From Akkermansiaceae bacterium UBA1315 (GTDB lineage Bacteria > Verrucomicrobiota > Verrucomicrobiia > Verrucomicrobiales > Akkermansiaceae): 64,000 nucleotides of DNA. Location: NCBI GenBank assembly GCA_002307065.1, contig DBTN01000011.1:13475-77474 (forward strand), given 5' to 3'. Shown one piece after another: positions 1 to 8,619 of this stretch; position 1 is the stretch's first letter; each line of letters begins with the position of its first letter. The notes beneath the pieces are model-generated. The model did no database searches. It was not told where the DNA came from and saw nothing but the letters and a program-made list of their open reading frames with translations. Made by a program: the position numbers and the translations under genes.

Positions 1-335
1 TAGACGTAAGCGAATACGAGAATCCCGGCGAAGCTCGCCATGCTCGCCAAGGAGATCGGGCCTTGAGCGACGGCATCCCGGAAGTTCACCGCCCAAGGAT
101 ACATGAAGACCACTTCGATGTCGAAGATGACAAAAAGCATCGCGACAAGGTAGAACTTCACGGAAAACCGCGGTGCTCCTTCGCCGATCGGCACCATGCC
201 GCATTCGTAAGCGCTGTCCTTCGTCGCGTTGCGTTTTCCCGAGCGGCCGAAGACCACGCTCAGCGTCAGCACAACCGCAGCGAAGCCCACCGCGATGAGG
301 ATCTGGAAAAAGACGGGTAGGTAATCTTCGGGCAT
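1..335 (-). CDS. nuoA: NADH-quinone oxidoreductase subunit A (partial, C-terminus beyond window)
   Basis: This is a small membrane subunit of respiratory complex I (NDH-1, subunit 3), which couples NADH oxidation to quinone reduction and ion pumping. The visible 111 codons give an N-terminal membrane helix (FFQILIAVGFAAVVLTL), the conserved loop AYECGMVP, and then FDIEVVFMYPWAV, which is diagnostic for NuoA. A last helix runs off the window edge at base 1, so the stop codon is missing. The ATG at 335 follows a leader with no Shine-Dalgarno sequence. nuoB and the rest of a nuo operon would be expected to the left, outside the window. Confidence 0.95.
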   Translation of the reverse strand, partial: MPEDYLPVFFQILIAVGFAAVVLTLSVVFGRSGKRNATKDSAYECGMVPIGEGAPRFSVKFYLVAMLFVIFDIEVVFMYPWAVNFRDAVAQGPISLASMASFAGILVFAYV

Positions 336-386
336 GACGGGAAATTTCAGTGAAGTTCTAAGCCTTCCCTAACGGAATGGGTAGAA

Positions 387-420
387 AAAAAACCCGCGCC
401 TTTTGAGGGCGCGGGTTTTG
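387..420 (-). terminator. Intrinsic terminator of the 107-aa gene
   Basis: A GC-rich stem (cccgcgcc / ggcgcggg) with a short loop is followed on the minus strand by a U-run, encoded by the A-run at about 387-392. It lies between the stop of the small gene at 440 and nuoA, so it should end the upstream transcript before the nuo operon. Confidence 0.8.
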
Positions 421-439
421 GAGAATCAAGCCAACCGGA

Positions 440-763
440 TCAAGCTTCTTCCTGAGCAGCGGCTTCTTGAGCGGCTGCGTAGGAGCTGGAAGCCTCGTGA
501 ACCCGGGCAGTTCCTTTATACTCTTTGCCGATTTTTTCGACCAAACCGCGAGTGACGAGATTTTGAAGCTTTTCGTAAGCGCGCAGGCGGAGCATTTCTT
601 CGCCGCCGCTGACGGCGTTGCGGACTTTGAGATTTTCGAACACGCGTTCGAAAAGGTCGTTAAAGCCAAAGACCTTTTTTTCAGAAAGGACGTTCACTAA
701 TTCGTCGGTGACATGATCTGGAAGACGGCGTGAGAACCGGGTACGTTTCGTGGTGGTTGCCAT
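440..763 (-). CDS. Conserved hypothetical protein, winged-helix-like, 107 aa
   Basis: The function is not recognised. The protein is soluble and charged, with a basic N-terminus (ATTTKRTRFSRRLP) and a central helical part. Residues of about 60-85 (LRAYEKLQNLVTRGLVEK) read like the recognition helix and wing of a winged-helix DNA-binding fold, followed by an Ala/Gln/Glu-rich tail. The ATG at 763 has no Shine-Dalgarno sequence. The gene is a single unit with its own terminator just downstream at 387-420. Good coding character and this dedicated terminator support a real gene; a nucleoid-associated or regulatory role is only a guess. Confidence 0.7.
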   Translation of the reverse strand: MATTTKRTRFSRRLPDHVTDELVNVLSEKKVFGFNDLFERVFENLKVRNAVSGGEEMLRLRAYEKLQNLVTRGLVEKIGKEYKGTARVHEASSSYAAAQEAAAQEEA

Positions 764-899
764 AACGACATGAACATAGCACTACTTGGTTACAAAAGCG
801 ACTCAAAAAATCCAACGGAGATTGTAGCGGCGAAAACTTGTGATTAAACGGAATTTAACAATCTCCCCGAAGCTGTCTAGATATTTTCTCGATGGCGGC

Positions 900-927
900 T
901 TGACACGCTGGCGGTTTCACCCATTCT
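900..927 (+). promoter_or_regulatory. Candidate sigma-70 promoter for rpmE2
   Basis: TTGACA at 900-905 matches the -35 consensus exactly and is followed after 16 bases by CATTCT (922-927), a weak -10. It lies about 45 bases upstream of the L31 start. This is sequence matching only. Confidence 0.35.
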
Positions 928-972
928 CCCGAGCCCGCCGCGTTGGAAACGTGGCTTACGCCTGTCAATCTC

Positions 973-1242
973 ATGAAAAAGGACCTTCATCCGAAATACA
1001 ATCCGGTCGTCTTCGTCGACATGACCACCGGTAAACGCTTCATTTCCCGCTCCACCAAGACTTCCGACAAGAAGGAAGTCATTGATGGTGTGGAGCACAG
1101 CGTGATCTCGATCGGTATTACTTCCGATTCGCATCCATTCTTCACCGGTCTCGCACAATTCGTCGATACCGAAGGCCGCATCGATAAATTCCAAAAACGC
1201 TTTGGCGCCGTGCGCCGCGTTGGGAAGCCAAAACTCGACTGA
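973..1242 (+). CDS. rpmE2: Ribosomal protein L31 type B (bL31B)
   Basis: This is an 89-residue protein of the large ribosomal subunit that bridges to the small-subunit head. The start MKKDLHPKYNPVVFVD and the segment SDSHPFFTG are characteristic of L31. The protein lacks the CxxC zinc pair of type A, so it is the zinc-independent type B form, which many bacteria use when zinc is scarce. The ATG at 973 fits the family N-terminus; an upstream in-frame start at 943 would add ten unrelated residues. No Shine-Dalgarno sequence precedes it. A terminator follows at 1268. Zur control is typical for type B paralogues, but no clear Zur site is visible here. Confidence 0.95.
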   Translation: MKKDLHPKYNPVVFVDMTTGKRFISRSTKTSDKKEVIDGVEHSVISIGITSDSHPFFTGLAQFVDTEGRIDKFQKRFGAVRRVGKPKLD

Positions 1243-1267
1243 TCGTCCTTTTTGTCATCCCTTTCCC

Positions 1268-1303
1268 AAAACGCCCGTTCGCTTCATTGCGGCCGGGCGT
1301 TTT
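1268..1303 (+). terminator. Terminator downstream of rpmE2
   Basis: The stem aaaacgcccg (1268-1277) pairs with cgggcgtttt (1294-1303) around a 16-base loop and ends in a short T-run. It separates rpmE2 from hisF. Confidence 0.75.
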
Positions 1304-1341
1304 GCTTGGCGTAAACCCGTTCACCCGCTTTTGTTTCTCCC

Positions 1342-2106
1342 GTGCTCGCGAAACGAATCATCCCTTGCCTCGATGTAAACAATGGCCGCGTCGTCAAAGG
1401 CGTCAATTTTGTCGATTTGATCGACGCCGGTGATCCCGTCGAAGCGGCGATCGCCTACAACGCCCAACAGGCGGACGAGCTTGTGTTTCTCGACATCACC
1501 GCTTCGTCCGACAACCGTGGCACGATGGTCGACGTCGTCCGTCGCACGGCGGAAAAATGTTTCATTCCGCTCACGGTCGGTGGTGGCATCCGGACGGTGG
1601 AAAACATGCGCGAGATGCTGCTCGCCGGTGCCGACAAAGTCGGGGTGAACACGTCCGCCGTGAACCATCCGGGCCTGGTCGATGAAGGCGCGAAGATTTT
1701 CGGCAGTCAGTGCATCGTCGTTGCGATCGATGCGAAACGCGAAGGTCCGGGAAAATGGGGGGTTTACACTCACGGCGGCCGCACACCGGTCGGTCTTGAT
1801 GCGGTGGAATGGGCAAAAGAAGTGTGGCGCCGCGGTGCGGGCGAAATTCTCCTCACGAGTATGGATGCGGATGGTACGCAGGCGGGTTACGACATCGAGC
1901 TCACACGCGCCGTCTCCACCGCGGTCGGCATACCGGTTATCGCCAGCGGCGGCGCCGGAAATCTCGATCACATGGTCGAAGTGTTAGAAGACGGAAAAGC
2001 CGATGCCGTTCTCGCCGCCAGCATTTTCCACTTCGGAAAACACACCGTCGCCGAAGCCAAAAAACATTTCGCCGAGCGCGGCGTGCCGGTTCGTCCGATG
2101 ATGTGA
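1342..2106 (+). CDS. hisF: Imidazole glycerol phosphate synthase cyclase subunit HisF
   Basis: HisF is the synthase subunit that, with the HisH glutaminase, closes the imidazole ring of histidine: PRFAR plus ammonia gives imidazole glycerol phosphate and AICAR. The 254-residue (beta/alpha)8 barrel is full length. Catalytic Asp11 lies in [15 protein letters not shown] and the second aspartate in VVAIDAKRE (about residue 130). The phosphate-binding loops VGGGIRT and ASGGAGN are present. Translation starts at a GTG (1342) with no Shine-Dalgarno sequence. No other his gene is adjacent; hisG is 44 kb away, so the pathway is dispersed. The stop lies one base from the convergent addA stop. Confidence 0.97.
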   Translation: MLAKRIIPCLDVNNGRVVKGVNFVDLIDAGDPVEAAIAYNAQQADELVFLDITASSDNRGTMVDVVRRTAEKCFIPLTVGGGIRTVENMREMLLAGADKVGVNTSAVNHPGLVDEGAKIFGSQCIVVAIDAKREGPGKWGVYTHGGRTPVGLDAVEWAKEVWRRGAGEILLTSMDADGTQAGYDIELTRAVSTAVGIPVIASGGAGNLDHMVEVLEDGKADAVLAASIFHFGKHTVAEAKKHFAERGVPVRPMM

Positions 2107-2107
2107 A

Positions 2108-5100
2108 TTACATCACGACGATTTCCCGAAGCGCCGTCGATACCAACACGCACTCGACTTTCGCTTCGGGATAAATTTGCTCGATCACCTCCCGATACGC
2201 CGCCATTTGCGTTGCATAACGTTCTTTGAGCCGCGTCGTATTTTCCACCGCGTCGGTTTTAAAATCGATCACCTCCACGCGTTCCACCAGCCCGAGCTCA
2301 TCGCGATAAACATGCAACCGGTCGATCACACCGCTCAGCCATTTTTCATCGATCAACGCCTCAACCGGTTGCTCCCGCAAAAGCTGAACCGGTTTGCCAT
2401 TTCGTTTGAAAAGCTCTGCCAACTTCGGTTTGTCGAAAAGCCGCCGAACTTGTTTTCCTAAATCGTTCTCAGGAAAAACCGGTCCTTCATCCACCCAGCC
2501 GATCGTTTCTAACAGGTGGTGCATTTCGTTTCCGAAACGAAATCCTTCACTGGAAACGGATGCGCGATTTGGTTTCGTACCGCTCGGGGTCGTGCGCTCG
2601 CGTTTCGGTATACCTGGCGGTAGTGCCGGTGCCAGATCCGGGACTTTGATCCGATCGAATCGATCGAAGGGGTTCACCCAGTCGGGTCGACCGGTTTGAA
2701 AAACGATTCCAGGCTCCGCTGTCGCGCCGACGGACGACGCCAGCCAATTCGACAGCGAAGGTTTGTCGAGCGCCGCCGATTTGGCGGGTGGTTCTAACAG
2801 AACGTAAAGCCCACGCTTCGCGCGGGTCAGTGCGACGTACAAGGTGCAGAACGCTTCGTACCGCTGGCCTGCCGCCCATCGGTCTTCCGCATCGCGCATT
2901 TCCGGTAAAAGGTCGCGCGCCCATTTGGGTGGAGTTTGAGTGAGCCAATCCGGCCCTTCCGCCACGGTGAAACGCTGGGTCGATGGGATTGAATCATTCG
3001 GAACATCCGGCACGATCACGAGGTCAAAACCCAGGCCTTTGGATTTATGGATCGTCATCACCTGCACCGCCGCCACGCCCGGATTTTGCGAAACCTTGAG
3101 ACGTTCGATCCAATCCGCAGCGTCGCTCGCGGTCGCCGCGCCTTGCAGGTCTAATTCCGCCAGCGCCGCGATCAAATCGCCCGCCCGACGTTTTCCGAAA
3201 TCCGACCATCCTTCCCAAAGCGCTTCCACGATTTCTTCAATCATCCCGGCAAAGCCAATTTCCGCCGCGCGGCCGGTCAGGCCTTCCCATGCCGATTGCC
3301 AGGCGACGCCAAACCGGTCTTGTAAAACATTTGCCAAAGGTGACATCTCCACCACTTCCCGCGCGAAGGCATCGCCCGGATCCGTCAGCCATTTGAGCAA
3401 TTGTCCCAAAGCGATTCCGACCGGATTGTCTTTTGCAGGTTCGCGTTGCCCTTCCTCGATCACATCAAAACCTTCGGTTCGCAAATAATCGGCGACTTCG
3501 CGGACCTTGTCGTTGCTGCGGACCAGAACGCCGCAAGTCATCGCGCGTTTCCCCACTTCGAGTTCGCCCAATAGTTCACCAAGCCGCAACAGGCGGTCAT
3601 CCCATTTTCCTTCGACGACTTCGACTCGCGCTTCGCCACGCTTTTCCAAACCGGTGAGCGCCTTGGCTGAAAAATGATCCTGCCACCGCCACGATCGGGA
3701 TGCCTCTCCGAATAGGCTTGTTAACGTTTCTTCATCGCCAAACACCCGGTTCACCAGTTCCAAAACTTCCGGACATGAGCGCCAGGATTCATCCATCGGC
3801 TCTGTCTTGAGATCATAAGGATCGTATCGATTCAGGATTTTTTCGAACAATCCAACATCGCCGCCGCGCCAGGCGTAAATCGCCTGTTTGCGATCTCCTA
3901 CGATGAAGATCGTACTTTCGGATTCGTTCGCGGCTTCATCGATCAAAGGTTCGAGACCGGTCCAGTCCGAGCCGCTGGTATCTTGAAATTCATCGAGCAG
4001 CCAGTGATCGTATCGTGCGTCCAAACGGAAATCGACCTGTTCTCGGCGGACCCGTGCGTCTTCTGATTTTGCCCATTCTCCCATCAGGACTTTCACGTCA
4101 TCAAAACCCAGCAGACCGCGTTTTCGCAATCGGTTCTCACAAAGATCGTCGTAGGCAGAGATCACCTCCCGGACCGCGCGGGTCCGCATCAATGCGGCTG
4201 CCAGTTCGCAACGCGCGGCGAGATCGACCATTTCCCGCAGTGCCTCGGCGACGGGGCCGCCGATGAAGAAGGGTTTCCATAATTTCACTTCCAGACCTGA
4301 GCTGGGTCGCTGAGCGGCTTCGAAAATGCTCGCGAGCAAACCGGTAGCACCGCCCAAGCTGCCGCTGCCGATGGTGTGCTGTGACAGCGTTTCGATCACT
4401 TTTTCCAAAGCCGGTCGTTGGCGCTTGTCCGTGTATTCGATGCCATCCAATCCGCGGGCGGCTCGTGCGGCGAGATCGTGTTTCAACCGCTCCCAATCTT
4501 CGAGCAGGGCTCCGGCGAGAAAAACGGGGCCCCATTCTAAATCCCGACCGTTGCGGAATCGACCCTGCCATTCTTTCACAAATTCGCGCAGGCCGTCTTG
4601 AACTTTTTGTTCTTCACGACCCATGGTGGCACGCCGGAACGCGTGCAAAAATTCGTCCCCGTCTTCGTCCGCGAGTGTTTGGCCGAGGATGTCGTCGAGC
4701 AATTCGTCCGCCGCCGCTTCGGCTCGTGGGCCTTGGAGTAAATCAAATTTCCCGCCGGTCAGACCGAGTTCGTACTGGAAACCTCGTACTACTTTGGCGA
4801 AGAAGCTATCCATCGTCCCGAGCGTGAGTTGGGGCAAGGCGCGGACGACCTGTTCGAGGGTTTCGGCGAAGTCGGCTTTTTCCAATCCGATGTCACCGCG
4901 GAGTTTGGTCGACGCTTGGTCATCACTTGCCGCCTCCGCGAGTTTGTTCAAAACCGAATCCGCGAATTCTCCAGCGGCTTTGCGGGTGAAGGTGAGGGCG
5001 ACGATGCGTTCGGGTTGGTTTCCTTGAGCGATCAATCCGATGATGCGGTTTCCCAATTGGAAGGTTTTCCCGGAACCGGCGGATGCGAGAATGAGGAGAT

Positions 5101-5122
5101 TTTTTTCGAGGATGTTCATCAT
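2108..5122 (-). CDS. addA: AddA-type UvrD helicase-nuclease
   Basis: This is the helicase-nuclease subunit of an AddAB complex, which resects double-strand breaks for RecA loading. The 1004-residue protein has the superfamily 1 Walker A ILASAGSGKTFQLG near residues 10-23, Walker B LLDEFQDTSGSDW (near 375), helicase motif AIYAWRGGD, TIHKSKGLGFD (motif V) and LYVALTRAKRGLYV (motif VI). At the C-terminus GNEMHHLLE and VEVIDFKTD form a RecB-family PD-(D/E)XK nuclease. It lies 11 bases downstream of addB in the same operon. Two adjacent ATGs (5122 and 5119) are possible starts. Its stop abuts hisF on the other strand. Confidence 0.92.
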   Translation of the reverse strand: MMNILEKNLLILASAGSGKTFQLGNRIIGLIAQGNQPERIVALTFTRKAAGEFADSVLNKLAEAASDDQASTKLRGDIGLEKADFAETLEQVVRALPQLTLGTMDSFFAKVVRGFQYELGLTGGKFDLLQGPRAEAAADELLDDILGQTLADEDGDEFLHAFRRATMGREEQKVQDGLREFVKEWQGRFRNGRDLEWGPVFLAGALLEDWERLKHDLAARAARGLDGIEYTDKRQRPALEKVIETLSQHTIGSGSLGGATGLLASIFEAAQRPSSGLEVKLWKPFFIGGPVAEALREMVDLAARCELAAALMRTRAVREVISAYDDLCENRLRKRGLLGFDDVKVLMGEWAKSEDARVRREQVDFRLDARYDHWLLDEFQDTSGSDWTGLEPLIDEAANESESTIFIVGDRKQAIYAWRGGDVGLFEKILNRYDPYDLKTEPMDESWRSCPEVLELVNRVFGDEETLTSLFGEASRSWRWQDHFSAKALTGLEKRGEARVEVVEGKWDDRLLRLGELLGELEVGKRAMTCGVLVRSNDKVREVADYLRTEGFDVIEEGQREPAKDNPVGIALGQLLKWLTDPGDAFAREVVEMSPLANVLQDRFGVAWQSAWEGLTGRAAEIGFAGMIEEIVEALWEGWSDFGKRRAGDLIAALAELDLQGAATASDAADWIERLKVSQNPGVAAVQVMTIHKSKGLGFDLVIVPDVPNDSIPSTQRFTVAEGPDWLTQTPPKWARDLLPEMRDAEDRWAAGQRYEAFCTLYVALTRAKRGLYVLLEPPAKSAALDKPSLSNWLASSVGATAEPGIVFQTGRPDWVNPFDRFDRIKVPDLAPALPPGIPKRERTTPSGTKPNRASVSSEGFRFGNEMHHLLETIGWVDEGPVFPENDLGKQVRRLFDKPKLAELFKRNGKPVQLLREQPVEALIDEKWLSGVIDRLHVYRDELGLVERVEVIDFKTDAVENTTRLKERYATQMAAYREVIEQIYPEAKVECVLVSTALREIVVM

Positions 5123-5133
5123 TTTCAGCCGGG

Positions 5134-7866
5134 TTAAAAGATGGTGAATTCACCCACGGATTCCTTCAGTTCTCGGCCTGCCGATAAAATACGATAATCG
5201 TCGTAGATCACCTTTTCGGCCGGTGGCCAGAAAACGTGATCGTTGATTTTTCCCGCGATCCAATCAGCACAAGCCTTGGCGGATTCCATGTCGTCTTGCT
5301 CGAAGTTCGTCCACTCGTGGATCGCGACTTCCACCTCAGTCGAGCGCAGTGAGAAGTAACCGGGTGTTGGGATGCTGCCCTGGCCCTCCGCCCATGCGGA
5401 GGCGTAAAGCGGGAGTTGCAAGTTATGCCATAACCATTGCACCGGTTTGCCTTTTTCAAGGCTGTCGAAAATCGCGGCGCTTTCGGAGTCGATGTGTGCG
5501 GGGATTTTGGTGGAGGCTGTGATTTTTTTGCGGTGGGCTTTTTCAACACCATCGATCTTACCGGTTTTATAATCGAGGATCCGGAGCTGGCCGGTTTCGC
5601 GGTGACGGTCGACTCGATCGATTTTCGCGACGATGAACGAATCTCCCACTGGGATTTCGACTTTTTTTTCCACTTCGATGATCTCCCACCCGGACGCGCG
5701 CTCACACGCTTGCACGCGAGCAAACCAGGACAACCGGTTGCGCAACGCTTCGGTCTGGATGCGGACGGCCAGGGGGACATTTTTGCCAAACCCTTCTTTG
5801 ACGACGCCGTCCAGCGCGTGGGACATCCAAGCGGTGATCGTCTCGGTTTTGCTGAAATCACGAGCTTCTTCATCGCGGCCCCAGCGTTCCAAGACCTCGT
5901 GGGCGACGGTTCCGAAGTCGCGGGCGTTCCATTCGGTCCGCCCGGTTTCCGAACTTTGCATTTTCAGGACATGCTTGAGATAATAACGGAAAGGGCATGC
6001 GAGGTAGTCCGTGAGCGAGGTGACGTTCAGCCGTTTGGGAGGGTCGATTTTTCGGGGCTGCCATTGCCAATCGGCCTGCCAGCGGAGGCCTGCTTCCGGA
6101 GGTTCGATTTCCCGAAATAATTGTTTCACGCGGCCGGGGAGTTCGTGGCGTTCTCCTGCTAACAAAAGTCTCGAAGGTAAAAGCATCTCTCCGCCCGCGC
6201 CGGATTTTCCGCAGATGATATCGATCCGACCGGTCTCCCGGCGCGCTTCAAGCATGGCGAAGTAAAGATAGGCGTCACGTGCCGCGCGATTTTCGTCAGT
6301 GATCAGGCCGAGGATTTTTCGGGCGGATTCGCTGAGCCAGGGTTCGCCGCCGCCGCGTGCGGGGACTTTTCCTTCGTTCATTCCGCAGAGGATCAAATGG
6401 TCTCCCGGTTCGTAAAAAAGTTCCAGCCAGCCTTGCACGTCAATCACTCTTCCGTCGGGCGGGGATGGGGGAATTGGCGGCAGATCGGAGAGCATCAGGT
6501 CGATCCAGAAACGCGCGCCGCGATCAATTTCTCGAATCATCGGAACCGCTTGCCGCAGCCAATCGATCATTGCCGCCGCGGACTCGGAAGTTACGGGACC
6601 GGTTTCGCCGAGGGCGCTGAGAAGCCGGTTAAGGGTGATCAGGAAATTTTTTCCGATGAAGCCGGTGCGCCAGGTTTCCAAGGTTTCGGCGGCAGCCAGA
6701 AGTTCCTCGGCTGCTTCTTTCTCCGGTTCGGTTCGGAAAGGTTCTGCGGCGATTCTGCGTTTGAGATCTTCGGTTTTGATGACCATCCAGCGGTCCCGCA
6801 GGCGCGCGAGCGTGTGGGCCTTGCGCGCGCGTTTGCCGCCGATGAGGGAACCGGTTTCCGGCAAGGTCAAAAGATCCGCCATTGTCTCCAGAGTCGGGTC
6901 TGAGAGCCATGCGGTCCACCCTTTGAACCAGCGGGACAGACCGGCGGTCGCGGTCGTCGCTCCGGGGAAAAAGGCGGTCCAGCCAGCACGGGTCAGCGTG
7001 CGTGTTAATTCCTCGCCGACTTCCGGGTCAGCGGAGCCGAGGGCAACTTGAGCGGACGGGGTGCTAGCGGAGCCGATGGATTTGAGGGCCTCGAGAGCTT
7101 GCTGGCGCGGATCGGCAGCGACTCGAACGGATCCGGTTTTCCAGGGAATCGTGCGTTGGTTCCAGGTCTCGACTGGCTGGCCGATGGGGGAAAAATTCGC
7201 CGCTTCCGATTCCGGCGCGCCGATGAGCGCAATCACCGATCCGGGGAAATCGGGGAGGGCTCGTCGCGCGAGCGGTGGCATTTCCGTGATTCCGGCGAGG
7301 ACGATTTTTTTCAAACCCGTTGGCCATTCGATGCCTTCGGCGAGCGCTTGGCTGCGGCTTTTGAGTTTCCAGTCGGCGAGTTGGTTTTCAACGCGTTGTT
7401 CGAGTCGACCGAGCGCTTCCCAGCGATCCGTCTCGACCGTTTCGTCGAGTAGGCGTGCGGCGGTGGTCAGTGTCAGGCCGTTTTCTTGGAGGGATCGGCG
7501 GAGTTTGATCATTTCCCCGGCCAAACCGGTTGCCCAATCACGGCCTTCGCCCGGTTTTTCAGGAAATAATCCTTCGAAATCTGTCCAGTCTTCGACTGAT
7601 TCGAGGATTTCCATCCACGCGACGCGTTCGATCCATTCTTCGGCGATTTCTTGGGAGTCGGTTTTTAGAAGAGAACCGGGTGTGGCGATTTGCGGGGCAA
7701 GGATCGCGCCGCCGGTTTCAGCTAAGGCTTCGCGCAGGCGGCGTCCGCTTTGTGAGGTGGGGACGACGAGTAGGATTTCGGGTAGTTCATCCTTTCGAGC
7801 GAGCAGCCATTCGACCGCAGCGGTTAAAAAAGGTCGATCCCAGCCAAGAAATACGCGTTCCACCAT
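5134..7866 (-). CDS. addB: AddB-type double-strand-break repair nuclease
   Basis: This is the partner of AddA. The 910-residue protein has an N-terminal inactive helicase-like region in which VVPTSQSGRRLREAL replaces a functional Walker A. It contains the AddB/RexB-type segment HLILCGMNEGKVPARG (near 460) and a C-terminal RecB nuclease domain with TSLTDYLACPFRYYLKHVL, FGTVAHEVLE and LRILDYKTGKI. The C-terminal Cys cluster that forms the iron-sulfur staple in Bacillus AddB is not visible, which suggests the cluster-less type known from alphaproteobacteria. An in-frame TTG at 7905 could extend the protein by 13 residues, but the ATG at 7866 begins at the family-like MVERVFLGWDRPFL. Confidence 0.9.
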   Translation of the reverse strand: MVERVFLGWDRPFLTAAVEWLLARKDELPEILLVVPTSQSGRRLREALAETGGAILAPQIATPGSLLKTDSQEIAEEWIERVAWMEILESVEDWTDFEGLFPEKPGEGRDWATGLAGEMIKLRRSLQENGLTLTTAARLLDETVETDRWEALGRLEQRVENQLADWKLKSRSQALAEGIEWPTGLKKIVLAGITEMPPLARRALPDFPGSVIALIGAPESEAANFSPIGQPVETWNQRTIPWKTGSVRVAADPRQQALEALKSIGSASTPSAQVALGSADPEVGEELTRTLTRAGWTAFFPGATTATAGLSRWFKGWTAWLSDPTLETMADLLTLPETGSLIGGKRARKAHTLARLRDRWMVIKTEDLKRRIAAEPFRTEPEKEAAEELLAAAETLETWRTGFIGKNFLITLNRLLSALGETGPVTSESAAAMIDWLRQAVPMIREIDRGARFWIDLMLSDLPPIPPSPPDGRVIDVQGWLELFYEPGDHLILCGMNEGKVPARGGGEPWLSESARKILGLITDENRAARDAYLYFAMLEARRETGRIDIICGKSGAGGEMLLPSRLLLAGERHELPGRVKQLFREIEPPEAGLRWQADWQWQPRKIDPPKRLNVTSLTDYLACPFRYYLKHVLKMQSSETGRTEWNARDFGTVAHEVLERWGRDEEARDFSKTETITAWMSHALDGVVKEGFGKNVPLAVRIQTEALRNRLSWFARVQACERASGWEIIEVEKKVEIPVGDSFIVAKIDRVDRHRETGQLRILDYKTGKIDGVEKAHRKKITASTKIPAHIDSESAAIFDSLEKGKPVQWLWHNLQLPLYASAWAEGQGSIPTPGYFSLRSTEVEVAIHEWTNFEQDDMESAKACADWIAGKINDHVFWPPAEKVIYDDYRILSAGRELKESVGEFTIF

Positions 7867-7960
7867 CGGCGGGAGTTTCCGTGAGAACGGGAAGATGTAA
7901 ATCAAACAAGAGGATTTGATTCAGCGGCGGCCAGACCGGTTTGGCGGTTACCGGTATTTC

Positions 7961-8072
7961 GCCCCGTTGGGGCTTGGAAATATGAAATCGAATGAGTCCC
8001 AGGGCGATGCCCTGGGCTAAATTGTGTCGCACCTTTGGTGCTTGAGACGGAGAGGGCGATTCGGAGATCGCC
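7961..8072. repeat. REP-like cluster of four short palindromes
   Basis: Four hairpin-forming palindromes lie in 112 bases of non-coding DNA: gccccgttggggc (7961-7973), cccagggc-gat-gccctggg-type (7998-8016), gcacc-ttt-ggtgc (8029-8041) and ggcgat-N6-atcgcc (8055-8072). The arms are near perfect. The arrangement resembles the repetitive extragenic palindromes that recur in many Verrucomicrobiota and Bacteroidota genomes. No transposase or RAYT gene is in the window. Confidence 0.6.
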
Positions 8073-8095
8073 TTTCCTTGGCACGATCTGGGCAC

Positions 8096-8126
8096 AAAAA
8101 AACGGGAACCTTGCGGCACCCGTTTT
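8096..8126 (-). terminator. Terminator of rpsU
   Basis: The stem aaacggg / cccgttt with a 12-base loop is followed on the minus strand by an uninterrupted U-run (A-run at 8096-8102 on the plus strand). It lies 30 bases beyond the rpsU stop. Confidence 0.75.
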
Positions 8127-8155
8127 CAGACCTGAATTTGCAGAATCAGAAAGAA

Positions 8156-8383
8156 TTAATCAGCGGACTCGACTTTTTCGGCAGCAGGTGCGTTCGAATA
8201 GCGCCAGCGGATTTTGTTGCGCTTGGAAGCGGAACGGAGCTTGCGTTGTTTGCGCTCAGTCGGGGTTTCGAAGGCGCGGCGGCGGCGCATTTCTTCGAGG
8301 ATACCTTCGGTATCGAGTTTGGTTTTGAGGCGTTTGAGAGCACGGTCAACGGGCTCGCCTTTTTTCACAGTCACTCCACGCAT
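8156..8383 (-). CDS. rpsU: Ribosomal protein S21 (bS21)
   Basis: This is a 75-residue small-subunit ribosomal protein located near the anti-Shine-Dalgarno region of 16S rRNA. The sequence GVTVKKGEPVDRALKRLK, then RRRRAFETPTERK and KRNKIRWR, matches S21 closely. A short acidic tail (AEKVESAD) follows the usual end. The ATG at 8383 is chosen because the family starts just before VTVKKGE; the in-frame extension to 8461 would be unrelated sequence. S21 is reported missing or modified in some lineages that avoid Shine-Dalgarno initiation, so its presence is relevant to the SD-poor leaders here. Confidence 0.95.
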   Translation of the reverse strand: MRGVTVKKGEPVDRALKRLKTKLDTEGILEEMRRRRAFETPTERKQRKLRSASKRNKIRWRYSNAPAAEKVESAD

Positions 8384-8619
8384 GCGATAGTTTGGTTGGT
8401 TAGTTTGATTCTGCAGGTTGTCAGGAGGGCGGTAGATGGGGGATTCCCGGCCGATTGTCAAGAAAGATCCTGTTGAGTTTTTGGAAAAAAGGTGAGCTTG
8501 CTTGTGGGCTTTTCCCGGTTTATGAATCGGTTGTCTGCGCCGCGGGCATTGGAACTTTTAACCCATCAAGGTTCAATTCCGTCGTTCGGTGCGTTCATCC
8601 ACGTCATTTATTTATTATC

